Source: Halichondria panicea
Lineage: Eukaryota; Porifera; Demospongiae; Suberitida; Halichondriidae
DNA length: 64,000 nucleotides
Assembly (NCBI RefSeq): GCF_963675165.1
Contig: NC_087389.1
Span: 6,248,621 to 6,312,620, forward strand
Direction of reading: 5' to 3'
Of this stretch, positions 21,462 to 33,400 are shown one piece after another. A program made the translations under genes and the position numbers. Under the pieces are notes generated by a model. The model worked only from the letters and a program-made list of their open reading frames with translations, made no database searches and was not told where the DNA came from. How positions within the stretch are numbered: the stretch's first letter is position 1; each line of letters opens with the position of its first letter.

Positions 21462-22457
21462 ATGGCTTGTGTAGATCTAGCTCTGCTGTCATCTGAGTGC
21501 AACAGTCATGGACATAGGTATGTAAGCAGTTTCAGCTAGTTTATAATTATTAATAATCTGCAGTTTGTGGTATAAACATGGTGTTGCTAATGATTTATTT
21601 AAGTTTAAAGTACCCCATTGAGAGGGAGCAGAATATCAGTGAGAGTGAGGCCGAGGTCGAGGAGATTGGCTATCTCACATGTAGTGAGAGTGAGGAGAAC
21701 TTCGATGTCTGCATAGCATTTTGGTCATCACTGTCAGCAGTAAGAGAATATTAAAGTACTCGTAGTATTACTACACTACTTGTGCTACACTCGTTGATTA
21801 GCCAAAAAATAGTCACTATAATTATGGCATAGCCTTTCTTTCACGTAGGGCAAAAAAGCAGCAATAATTCAAGCTGAGGAGTGTCTGGTGACATTGGAAA
21901 ACATTGGTATGAAAGATGCAAGACAAATGCTAGCAAAGATACAGAGGGGTGAAGCAGAAATCACAGCGTTGACTAAACGGATAAATAACCTTGAAAAAGA
22001 CCTATTGGGAGATTTAGGTGTATCGATGTTGGGTGATCAGAACATTGTTATCACGATTCCCTTAGTTGGTCCAAAAGCTGATAATCTTGCAAAGGGACTT
22101 TTCAGTCATCCATTTTATTTAGAGAAATATCGCTACAAAGCACGTCTTCAAGTGTGCATGAACGACAGTGGAGAACAGGGAGGAAGTCTATCTGTGTTTG
22201 TCCACATCATAAAAGGGGACTTTGACAGTATTCTGGATTGGCCTTTCATACATATGTTTGCGATTAAAGTAAAAAATCAAAAAAAGCGAGAAGATGATAT
22301 TGTTAACACTCTCCAACCAGTTTCAATAGGCATTCAAAAGCCGGAAGTAGACCGAAACATAACATTTGGAAGCCGAAACTTTGAGTTGGTAACTGAAAGG
22401 TTCATCAAAGATGACAGCATCGATATTGAATGCGAGGTACTTTGGAAGTGCATGTAA
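21462..22457 (+). CDS. Coiled-coil/MATH-domain protein lacking a RING (TRAF-related)
   Basis: Three exons: 21462-21517, 21604-21739, 21849-22457 (266 aa), with phases closed. The N-terminal part (MACVDLALLSSECNSHGH...) is acidic and Ser/Glu-rich. A helical coiled-coil segment follows at about 80-120 (AKIQRGEAEITALTKRINNL), then a MATH domain at about 128-266. The MATH domain matches the neighbouring TRAF in FSHPFYLEKYRYKARLQV, ILDWPF and ITFGSRNF. Without RING or zinc fingers it cannot be an E3 ligase; a decoy or scaffold that pairs with the divergent TRAF is a reasonable inference. Homology to 19707-21136 plus the head-to-head layout suggests an inverted duplication followed by loss or replacement of the 5' exons. 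Confidence 0.78.
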
Positions 22458-23046
22458 CCACACTTTTCACAACTATAATCAAGCCACTACACACACAACG
22501 AACTATAATAACTCTCATTTTGTGCTTCAATGACTGTAAGAATTTTTAATGCTATTCAGACATTATACGATGCGTAATTTAGCGTGTGCATGCATGCATG
22601 CATGGTATTAAATAGGGAAATTGCTAATTATGATCTCCTTGAAGGCTAGCTAAATGCTAGATCTATCAGGCAATTCAATGTCCTTGTACTTCTCTTGTAC
22701 ACCACCCTCATCAGGCACATGCAGAGTAACATTCCATAAACCTCCCTCTATATAACTGCATGCATGTGTGTACTTATGTTGAAAAAGTTACATCAGCACA
22801 ATACACATACATGTAATAATTATGTAGAAGCCAATTTTTTGACAGTCGATGGAACGTACAGATCGTAAATCCTTGAAATAATAAGCACATGCAATAAAAT
22901 TTGGCGAGTGCATGACTCCAATGTGTTACAACGTGATAAACATGTACAGTTAGTGTTGATAATTACATTAGTACAAAATCGTAATTGTCAATTTGCAATT
23001 AGGAGACAGTTTTTGACTGCATGTGTTCCATCCACCATGCATGTAC

Positions 23047-23112
23047 CTAGACTCGCTGGCCACTCCCATCATCACTATCTTGAGGAGTGATGGGAGTGGC
23101 CAGCGAGTCTAG
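23047..23112. repeat. Perfect inverted repeat, 25-bp arms, flanked by direct repeat catgtac
   Basis: Arms at 23047-23071 and 23088-23112 (ctagactcgctggccactcc...) are perfectly complementary with a 16-nt loop. catgtac occurs in the same orientation immediately outside both arms (23040-23046 and 23113-23119), like a target-site duplication. Confidence 0.92.
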
Positions 23113-23511
23113 CATGTACCAGCTAGTGCACATCAACACTTCATTGTCACCACGCATGGACTGTGTATGCCCAACTATCCTCAACAATATTAATTTTTAT
23201 CAGCATGATCATTATGTCACACAAATATCCCCAAAATGTATGTATCGAATAGTGTAAAATAACTAATACCAGCAAAATTTGCAAAAAAATGTACACGTAT
23301 AGCGACATATGAATGACGTTGTAACGGATTGGAGTCATGCACTTGCCAAATTTCTTGTTTCCACCTTTTTCATGCTTTTCCTGGCAATCTTAGCAATGTT
23401 TCACATTGCATTAGATAGAAGAGTGGGAGAGGGATTGGAAACGGAAGTAGCGTCACGTGACATTATACATTGAATTTGCAGCATGGCACCAGAGAGCCTT
23501 TGATGTTAGTA

Positions 23512-23547
23512 TGTTGAGTTAAGAAGCCGAGGCTCCTTAACTCAACA
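23512..23547. repeat. Inverted repeat, 17-bp arms with one mismatch
   Basis: tgttgagttaagaagcc pairs with ggctccttaactcaaca across a 2-nt centre. Confidence 0.9.
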
Positions 23548-24815
23548 AACTGTGACAAACTTACGTTAAATACGTACATATACTAAGCACATAAACTTTT
23601 ATTGTAGTATAATATCAAGTTAGTTGTAATAAAAAACTAGGGCTATAATGATTAAAATAGAGTAATAAAAAAGGTTGGACTTGCTTAAATCCACTGTTTT
23701 TAAACCTTCTGCCAGACTAATATCGAATATTCTCTTGACCCTAAGGGAAAATATATTATCTGCACCAGTCCCACATAATACACCCCAGCAATTCCTGATT
23801 GAGCTTAGCACTATTATAATTTAATATTAAGACACAAATTAATACTGAATAACCCCAGGAGATCCCAGCCAATAATATTAGCCTATAATCGCTACCCCAA
23901 AGAGCACAAACCCCAGATGCCTTATATCACTATATTAGCAGGACACTCCAGCTATAAGCTATAGCTAATAACCACTTTATTTTAATGCGCCTATTGAACC
24001 ACATAATTATTATAGGTAAAATGGCACAAACTAAAACCACATTAATAACAGGGCCTATTTGTACTAAGACAGAAAATATAGCTATCTTGGACATAGTCGC
24101 CAATGTGACCGCAATATCTTACCCTCCGCACTCTCCCTTTTTATGGCCACTAAAGGTTAAGGTTGACACTTGGATAATTAAATGAGATTCTTTGGCACAT
24201 GGAGCTGCTCTGAGGCTGGGCAAAGTCATTATGGTGTTACAGTAGTACACTGTATAGCTACAGTCCTATAGTCTCTCATGAATCTGACTACACTAGGAAA
24301 GTCCATGCTTGCAGTTGAATTTTCTAGTGCTTTAATGGTATTCATAATCATTAGCTCAGCTATTAAGAATATTGACTGTACATGTACTGTACTGCAATGC
24401 ATGAGTGCAATATTCCAGATATAATAATTATTATTGGCTCAGTAGTACCATGTGCTCTATTATCTATGGTAGTACGTAGCCCATAATTATTGGCAGTGAT
24501 TATGATTGTTGCGTGGGAGATTGGCAATTGGAGAAGCATAGTTATAATGAGATTCATACATTCTGCATTTCTTATTTTGATAGCACAAAAAAGTGAGTAT
24601 TGTAGGAAGAAAGAGATCATTCCAACTTTCGTCCAAGCTTTCTGGCTGTGGCATAATTTATTGCACTGTGGTAGCTTGTTAGCTTTGATGTACCAGCCTT
24701 GACTGTGCAAAATGCCACATATTTGCACTGTGGTCTCTTTGATCTTTTGCTCAAATAGCAAGATAGATACGGCCTAATTGTTCTGAGCAGCCCCACCCCT
24801 TCTAAGCTGTATTAT

Positions 24816-24827
24816 TGCGCATGTGCA
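24816..24827. promoter_or_regulatory. NRF1-like palindrome upstream of the ankyrin-NOL9 gene
   Basis: TGCGCATGTGCA, one mismatch from the NRF1 consensus YGCGCAYGCGCR, lies 75 bp before the ATG at 24902. Confidence 0.35.
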
Positions 24828-24901
24828 ATAATTTATTATGGCTGCCTCAGGCATACTTTGCAAGATGCAACAATAATTCGAATCGCTTCACTGCATTTAC
24901 A

Positions 24902-27900
24902 ATGGCAGAGGCTGAGATTAACATCTCCAAGAGTACAGACCCTTGGTGGATAGCTACATACACTGGTAGGCCATCCAGCTAGGTAGATGTAGTAACTCGG
25001 AGCTATCTATAGCTAGCTGTATGGAGCTGTTGTGCGGTTAATGTTCTAGCATGATTCTTTTCTCCACAGACCACAAGAAGGATTGTGGATACACAGTGAC
25101 GAGACTGAAGGATCTCCCCAAATTGCACAAAGCTGTTTGGAAAGATGACTTGCAAAGAGTAAAAACAGTCTTGATAGGCCTCAAAAAGACAATGTACATC
25201 GATTACTTCGACAAGGATCAAAGGTAAAGCGTTACTGAATCACTCCAAATTTGAGATAATTTTCTCTTGCTTTCAGGACTGCTCTCCATTTTGCATGTGC
25301 ACGTGGTCACGATGGCATGGTGAAGTCTATCTGTTTAGCTGGAGCCAATCCAAACATTGCCGATGGTCAGGGGAAAACACCTTTGCATAAAGTAAGAATA
25401 GATGGGCAACACAATGAATGTTCCCTTCTTCTCTATTTATAGGCTGTGGAGAGTAGGAACTATTCATCAGTGCAGCACCTCCTCAACACTAGAGCAGACC
25501 CAGATGTGATGGATGAGTTTGGCCGCACTCCCCTACATCTTGCCGCAAAGATGGGAGACATACCAGCTGTACAGTTACTCCTGGAGAGAAGTGCAAGAAC
25601 TGATCTTGTAGAGAGGGTGAGTGGGAGCTAGTTCAGCGTTTAATAGATGAACAAATTATTTTGTTAGGAGCTTACGCTTCAGTTGAACATATAGTTAGCC
25701 TCGAATCCAGCCCGATTAAAATAATTATGTGTTTTAGTAATTTCTCAGGCTCTTTGGAAAGCAAAATTATTGTCTACTTCTGCAGGATGGGTTGACAGCT
25801 CTCCATGTAGCCACACTCAACAACAACCATGAGATAGTCAATTTAATCAGCCACTTCTCACAAGACACAGAACAAGACAGTGACAGCGACCTGGTCATCA
25901 TCGATGAGGAGGAAGACTTTGAAATTGTCAGTTCTGTTAACGAGGGCGGCAGAACTTGTTCCACTCCAGTGAGCCAAAACCGGCTAAAATCTGCAAACAG
26001 TTCAGTGTCGACAAAAAGCAGTGATTTTGAGCTAATTTTCGATACTGATGATGACAGTAACATGATGAGTAGATCTTATTATCCATCAGACTTTGAGAGC
26101 AGCTCAAGTTCTATCGAATACTCTTCCGAATCTGTTACTGAGGTAACGACTGAGAACGAATCTCAGTCAAATAATATCACAAGTGACACTAGCGGTGAAG
26201 GTTGGGACACAGAGAGTGTGGTCAATATTAAACTTCGTACTCTCGACAAACACCAATATGCTAGTGGGAGACGCCGTGTCCTTACAATTGATCAACGCCA
26301 AGGAATGTCCATTGCTAGGCTGAAAGAGGAAGAGGAAATAGCTAGTGATTGTAGGATGGCTAACATTGTCAAGGAGGTGCTTGGCGAATCTAGTGAAGAA
26401 GATGAATTTGTTGGAGAGGACAAAAACAATGCTTTTAAGGAGGTTCATAGTGCATACAACAGTAGATGTATAGAGGGAGTCACCGTGGAGATAGCGGAAG
26501 CTAATGATGATGACAGTAGTCCAGATGTGATAGAGGATACAGATGGGGAGGAGGCTAATGATGCTGGTGGTCAACCAGAGCTAACAGAGGAGCAACTGTG
26601 AGTTCATGGTGCATGGCATTGCTTAATTGTGCATGTGCATGGTACTGCACAGGGAAATACATTATTATATAGTTGTCCCAGAGAATTCAGCATGGGGAAT
26701 ATAATTATGATATCATAATTATGATTTCTAAGCTTCTAGTTGTTGTCCCAGAATGCTAAGCATAGAATATAATTATATACTTATGCCATACTAATCAGTC
26801 GTTTTGTAGGTTGTTAGCTCGACAGTTGAAGTTGTTGGACTCTTTCCGAATGTTGATGGAGGAGTCGCTACAAGTAACCAAGATACACCAAACCCCCTTG
26901 CTTAAGGACAGGTGCCCACTATACGCACACAACGATCCAATCATGTTCAACTTCAAAGACATTGCCATCTACTTTGTGAACGAGCCAAATAGGGTGAGAT
27001 CGAAGTGTTTTGCAATGCAAATACCAGAGATATAGTGTGAAGCAATAATAGTTACTCTGTATACTGGTTTGCTTACTTGTGCAGGCGCCTATCGGGGAGA
27101 ACCTCTTTGGAGTGGCTGGCAAGGTTGTAGCACTGACATGGGTGGACCCATCTCAGGTACATGTATGCACACGCCTATATAGTAACTTGTCAGTGAGTTC
27201 ACTGAATTCTATTCATATGATCGTTCTTGCTTTTACAGATAGTTCAGGCCGACCCAACAGACAAGAATTCTTTCAAAGCCTTGATCTCAAAATCACCACC
27301 TCTGATGCAGATTATCGGACTAGGTATAAAACACACAGTGCACGTGCATTGTGGCGTAGCCATTGTAAAATTTCGACCTATTTCAGTGCTAGTTCGAAAC
27401 ATACAATTAATGCTGTTTCTGTACTTATTGTTTTGACATTACCCTCCCCTCTGCATGTATAATGGCTCATTCAGTCGCCAAGGTTAAATTCAACGATTTG
27501 TAAAAAGTTTAAAGCAACCTTTTAAAATGAAATGGTACCCCATCAATGTCCATATTTGGGGATTCTTTTTGCAGGTGTGTTTATGTGTATGCACTGGGAG
27601 GAGAAGCGTTTGTTTGTAACGTCTCGCGATGTACATCAATCGTCCCCTCTCCTGGCGCGGGTCAACACACTGGTCCTGAGTGCCCCCGACTGCCCCATCA
27701 CTCACTATGCATGGCCACCATACACTCAACTCAACGCTGACACTTTCGTAAGACTCTTTGTACACAGAGAATGCATGCTATACTTGCAGTTGTAGAATGT
27801 GATCGTACAAAGTGTGCATATACATTAATTTTATTGCTTTTTCTGTTCTCACAGGAGCCACCAAAACCTGAGGTTACCCCTGAAAAGATAAGGAATAGTA

Positions 27901-28571
27901 TAGCATGTGCAACACAGCAGATGAGCTCTGCCCCCGTACAGAGCACACCTTACAACATCCCACCGTTAATGCCACCCCCCTCTGTACAGCCGACCCCGTA
28001 CCTCAGCTTCACACTCCCACACTCCTCACACCCGATGCCGCCCCCACCACCCTCACCATTCACAGCCACACTCTGTCACCCACACAACAAGCCACAACAA
28101 GTCTACCACCAGTACCAACAAATCATACAAACTCAGCCTGGAAGGCAACTCCAAGCTCCCGGTCAACAACAGATGTTGAATCAGAGTCAGTATTCATACC
28201 ATCCAAACTACCTTCAGATGCCTGGCCCTCCCCCGAGTGGCTTACCTCCTCCTCCCCACTTACCTAATATACCTCATCATAACAATCCCTCGGTGATACC
28301 TCGGCATAGCAATCCCTCGGTGATGCCTCGGCATAGCAATCCCTCAGTGATGCCTCGGCATAGCAATCCCTCAGTGATGCCTCGGCATAACAATCCCTCG
28401 GTGATGCCTCGGCATAGCAATCCCTCGGTGATGACTCACTATACAAGAACGACATTGCAGCCAGTCAGGAGACAAACACACACTGGCCTCAACCAACTAC
28501 TGCACTTGTTACAGCAACAGCACAATCTACCTCCAATATTGCGACCACAGGAATGGTTCACCTCTATATGA
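24902..28571 (+). CDS. Chimeric protein: ANKRD26-type ankyrin repeats plus NOL9-like C-terminal domain
   Basis: Ten exons: 24902-24965, 25070-25223, 25277-25391, 25443-25616, 25786-26597, 26810-26993, 27085-27156, 27239-27323, 27575-27747, 27855-28571 (849 aa). All phases close. Residues 22-72 carry the ANKRD26-type lead-in (TRLKDLPKLHKAVWKDDL). Ankyrin repeats span about 73-205 (TALHFACARGH, TPLHLAAKMGD, TALHVATLNNNH). An acidic Ser/Asp/Glu-rich stretch runs to about 440. Residues about 470-610 match the C-terminal NOL9 domain (FKDIAIYFVNEPNR, IIGLG, LLARVNTLVLSAPD). The tail is Pro/Gln-rich with six 9-aa repeats. Exons 2-4 have the same lengths (154, 115, 174 nt) as those of the downstream ANKRD26-like gene. 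Exon 7 (72 nt) and its phases match NOL9. A TGA at 26599-26601 lies inside the donor CT|GTGAGT; if splicing failed there, the protein would stop after the acidic part. Confidence 0.75.
28272..28433 (+). repeat. In-frame 27-bp tandem repeat, six copies
   Basis: Encodes PRHSNPSVM repeated in the C-terminal tail of the chimeric gene. Copies differ by only one or two bases, so copy number probably varies between alleles. Confidence 0.9.
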
Positions 28572-28938
28572 ATAGTTTTTCAGTTGAACACATGTCAGTA
28601 TTATTTATTATCATGCTCCTGGTGTACATAATGGTTTTATTTCTGTGAAGAGATGCTTGTGTTGAGAGCTGTGCAAATAATTAGAGTGTTAGCGCATGCG
28701 CGGAAAATTAATAATATACGGAGATAACATATAGATTACGGAAACAAACTCCGTAATTGGAGTCGTTTCCATAAGCAACGGAAGGTCCCCCGCGATCTCA
28801 TTCTGTTCAGTTTTGACCTGGTCAGAAACTACTGGAGAAGCTATTCGTGTTCGAAGCTATTTCTCTGCTACTTTTTCGGCTTTTGCTGTGATTTATTTGT
28901 TATTTTTCATTGAAAACTTTCTCTAGAGCAACTTGAAG
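28572..28938. promoter_or_regulatory. Intergenic/promoter of the ANKRD26-like gene
   Basis: 367 bp between tandem genes. AGCGCATGCGCG at 28691-28702 matches the NRF1 core GCGCATGCGC. No TATA box seen. Confidence 0.4.
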
Positions 28939-30371
28939 ATGTCTGGAAAACAAAACTCAAGAGTGAGAAAATTTTCCCAACACCCTGATCGCGGGCAAAC
29001 CAGCCAACAACATGCGAAGAGTGAACAAGACAAGTCCCCAAGACCTGAGAGGGCCCCTCCAACTGGAGGAGAGCCATCTCAGTCTTCAGTGGACATTGCA
29101 ACTCTGCTGCAATCTGATCCTGATGCAGCAAGTTCTGTGAGGTATTATCATTATTACTGTTTGTTGGGTTACTTAATCTCACTCTATTCTGTTCTCAGTT
29201 GTTTGGTTTTCATTTCTGTGTTGTTTTGAATGCTAAAATTCATTCAATTCAGTCATTTAAAATAATTATTTTGTCTCTTTTTTGCTTATCACCTTTTTTG
29301 CTATAAAATTATAATATCACTGTTTTGCTATCACCCCATTGTGTATGATGTGTACTTTCCCTCATTCTGCCTAAGCTTTATTATAACTAACAGCCTTCAG
29401 TCATCAGTAATCAATCACTTTCCTCTAGTTCAATTCTTCATCTTTTGTCTAAAACACTGATTTTTGCTTGCTTTTTTACCTGCTAAAAACAATGCTGTAA
29501 TTGCATAAACTTTGAGCAATCTTAAATTAATGTTCTTTGTAAAACAAGTGAGTTGTGTATCATGGCCATTCATTGCATGCTGTGTGCTGTGGAAGAGAGT
29601 TAGTAACCATGTGAACAAGACCACTAGGATCGACTCTTTACCTAACGCGCATGCGCCAACTTCTTGGAGATCCGCCCCTTTTACCTAGGGTGGGCGTGGT
29701 CTTTTGTCAAGGTGCACGTTGGTGAGAAAATCCAAACAAAGCTGTGAAAAAACAAGGCATTTACTCACTGCGTCCATGAAATGATCTGGGAAGCCTAACT
29801 TACACTAGCGTGAGCTAGCTTGATACGTAAGTAAGCTAAAATTAGTATGTAACAGATGTTATTTTGGTCTACTAGATAATTTATAGCCTTAGCATTCTGA
29901 GCCCTGTGTTGAGGTGTTAGCTGGTGCGCTCACTGTATTGCAGTGCTGATATGAACCTAAACTAGTTATTGAGCTCAATATAAAGCCTTAGCAACAGTCA
30001 GTACTCACTATTGTTCAACCACAAGCTCTTAATCTCCGTACATGGTTACAGTCTCCTGAGCAGCCCCTCCCCTTCTTTAACTTGCAGAGATAATTTTTAT
30101 GGTGGTCCAAATTTGTCCGTTACGCTATCTCACTCTTTGTTGCCTCCAGGTCCAACCCATCCTCTGATAGGCTCAGCCCCCTCTCTCTGGAGGGACACGC
30201 CTCCCTCGAATCATCATCTGTTGACGAGGAGGACGAGGAGGAGATGCCACTCAGGATACCGAGGCTGCGACTGTTCCATCGCAAGTCCAAGAGTGGCTCT
30301 GAAGCTAAGGCCAACACTGCTGATAGTGCCAGTGTGGGCTCACTGGCTAGCCAAGACTCTTGGACCCAACA

Positions 30372-30402
<31 letters not shown>

Positions 30403-33400
30403 GTGTGGGTGTGTGTGTGGGTGTGGGTGTGTGTGTGTGTGTGGGAGGGGGTATACCTAGCTCAAGGTTTCCATTGTCAGTACTACTAATGTGTATCTGT
30501 ATGCTAACCCCCCTCCCTGCAGAGAGTGAGGCTAATGGTGGTTATGTGGTAATCAAACTGAAGGATCTCTCCAAGCTGCACAAAGCGGTGTGGAAGGATG
30601 ACCTGCCCAAGGTGACCTCTGCACTCTCCGGCCTCAAGAAGCCGATGTATGTGGACTACTATGACAAGGAGGGACGGTAAGAGCAAAGCTAGAGCTAGAG
30701 CTTGTGTTTAAATGGTGACCTGTAACTGTGTTCTTAGTACAAATTCTTCCCAAGCTAAAAACTAACGCTCTTAGTGGAAATGCTTTTTCAACTATTAATT
30801 AATGCTAATTACAGGTATAATTATGTTGACACACTCTAAGTAATAATTATTGTTATTTGTTTCTCTCAGGACTGCACTCCACTTTGCGTGTGCGCGTGGG
30901 CGTGTGGACATTGTGAGGGCAGTGTGTGATGCGGGGGCGGACCCTAACATAACTGACAACCAAGGAGCTGCTCCTCTGCACAAGGTGTGTGGTGTGAGTG
31001 TGTGGGGTGTGGGTCTGGAGGTGTACAGCGCACTTGTACTTGTAGGCTACAACCATTTTTCGCCTCACTAGAACTAAAAGAAAATGCTACTCTATTGTGT
31101 GTGGATATAGTGTGCCCCACTGTGTGTACACTGTAGCTAGTGGTTTGACTTATAATAAGGTTTGCATTTCAAATGATGTGAAAAGAACATCTTTCTTTTT
31201 GCTCAACACTATTCCCCATTTTTTGCAGGCGTTTTGAGGATCATTTAGCGTTGTATAATTATTATTATGTGATCTAGCTAACATTGTACACTACCCCTCC
31301 CTCCTCCTCTGCCCTGTAGCTGATAGAGAGTGGGTGCAGTGATGCTGTGAGCATTGTCCTGGCTAGTGGAGCTGACCCTAACCTAGCTGACAACCTTGGC
31401 CGCACCCCCCTCCACCTGGCTGCCAAGTGTGGAGACACTGAGGCTCTCAGACAACTCATCAGCAAGGGAGCTAGGATTGATGTCATTGAGAAGGTTGGTG
31501 TTATTAGTAACTAAACTATTTGTACTATAGTGATGTGCTCGGAGTTTTTTAAGTGGTGGTCTTTTTCAATCCTCAATCTCATTTCAGCATCCTCTTCATG
31601 GCGTGTTATGTACTAGTAAACTAATGCCTAAGAGGTGGTTATTGTTAGTCTAGAGGTGGTTAGTGCCAACCACCACCACCGACCAGTGTGGGCACATCCC
31701 TATACTGTACAGTTACGCTGTATACTAATAACAATACTCTCCCTCCCAACAGTGCGGCCTGACCCCCCTCCACATCTCCACCCTCAATGGCCACCATGAA
31801 GCTGTCTCCACTCTCATCCAACAAGGAGCCAACCTCGACTACCAGGACTCTCAGGGACGGTACGTAACTAGGTAACATGACTATCACATGACCACACTTA
31901 TTTACAAAGCCAGCAGCAAAATCTGTAAATAAATAAACAAAATCGATCAGCCCGCTGTAGTACACAAACTCTACCAATAATTATACATGTACAGTGGAAC
32001 ACCTCTCTATATCTCTATATCTCTATATCTCTATATCTCTATATCTCTATAACGAACACTTTTTTGAGGAACAATGTTTTTACCATTACACGAAGGTGGC
32101 CTTTGTTGATGGGTTGTTTTGTACACAACTTTTCATTTGGGACCTGGCCTTTATATCATGGTGGCCTTTCTTCAAGGGTGGTCATGGAGAGGCAGTTATC
32201 TATACTTCCCTCTTGTGTATATAGGAGTGCTCTGATGACTGCCTGTGTTGAGGGACGAGGTCAGCTAGTGTCCCTACTCATGGAGGGTGGGGCTAACCAC
32301 ACCCACAAGGACAACGAGGGACTCACTGCACACACACTAGCAATGTCTGCACAGCAGTACCAGTAAGTCAATCAACATCACAAAAATAATAAAATATAAT
32401 AACAATAAAAATATTAACATTCGCTCTTTTATCCCACTCTGTTCCATCAATTATTTTCTCTTGTAAAAATTAAATAATTATTATAAACTTGTACAACCGT
32501 ATAATTATTATAATGATCCCCTGCCCCTCCCTGTAGCTGTGCTGATATTCTGGAACCACCGCCACCTCGACCGATAAAACAAACCTCTTTTATCAACAAC
32601 AACCTTCTCTCCTCTGTCTACGTTCCCACGGAGATGGGGCTCGGAGGCCCAGCGACCAATCAGATCGCAGACGAGAGTGTGAGTGAAGATCACTCGTCTC
32701 CACCACGCGGTGAAGATTCGTGGGCGGCCACGGATACTGAGGATGATCTCGCGTCACCACAGAACATGGTGGTGAGTGTGGGGGGGGCTAACTTCTTGAG
32801 TAGTCTCGTTCCCAGACCAATTTTTGAAATTTCATCTGTTTAATTGTTGGTTTTTCAGCTTCCGTAACATGAATTCCGTGTATTCAATTTCAACACTTTT
32901 CTGATTTTCTGAAAGCTAGAGTACACAGTGTACTGTATGATAATTATGATGATGATGGTGGTTGTGTGTTCATATAATGTCCTCCCTGTATTATACAGAA
33001 GGTCAACTTGAGAGCTGCCCTCAGTCTCAAGCTCCCCCAGACCCCCCACACTGAGACAGCAGCCCTCAGTCTCAAGCTCCCCCAGACCCCCCACACTGAG
33101 ACAGCAGCCCTCAGTCTCAAGCTCCCCCAGACCCCCCACACTGAGACAGGTACACAACCAACTAACTCTATAACCCATCACTAACTTACATGTATACAGT
33201 ACATGTATTATAGCTACCCCCTACGATAAGCATTCAGTCAATTGCCAGTTGGCAGAATTTGAAGTTTCACTCTAACAATCCCCACTCTCTTTCTTCTCTG
33301 CAGTTGTAGCTCCATCCACGACTGGTCCCAAAGCTGTCAATCTCGTCCTCGAAGGGTCCAAAGGTCAAATCACACCCACCAACGACCCCGCCGCTCACTA

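Larger units (their letters stand above)
22458..24815. other. Gene-poor interval with foldback repeats
   Basis: No exon-like structure found. It holds a perfect 25-bp-arm hairpin (23047-23112), another near-perfect hairpin (23512-23547) and A/T-rich sequence with TAATTAT motifs. Small open frames here lack splice sites and protein-like composition. Confidence 0.6.

Noticed and set aside
26599-26601. TGA ending the long acidic ankyrin exon frame
   Set aside because: It lies inside CT|GTGAGT, a strong splice donor whose phase (2) fits the next exon and continues a natural helical sequence. I kept it as a conditional alternative stop, not the gene end.
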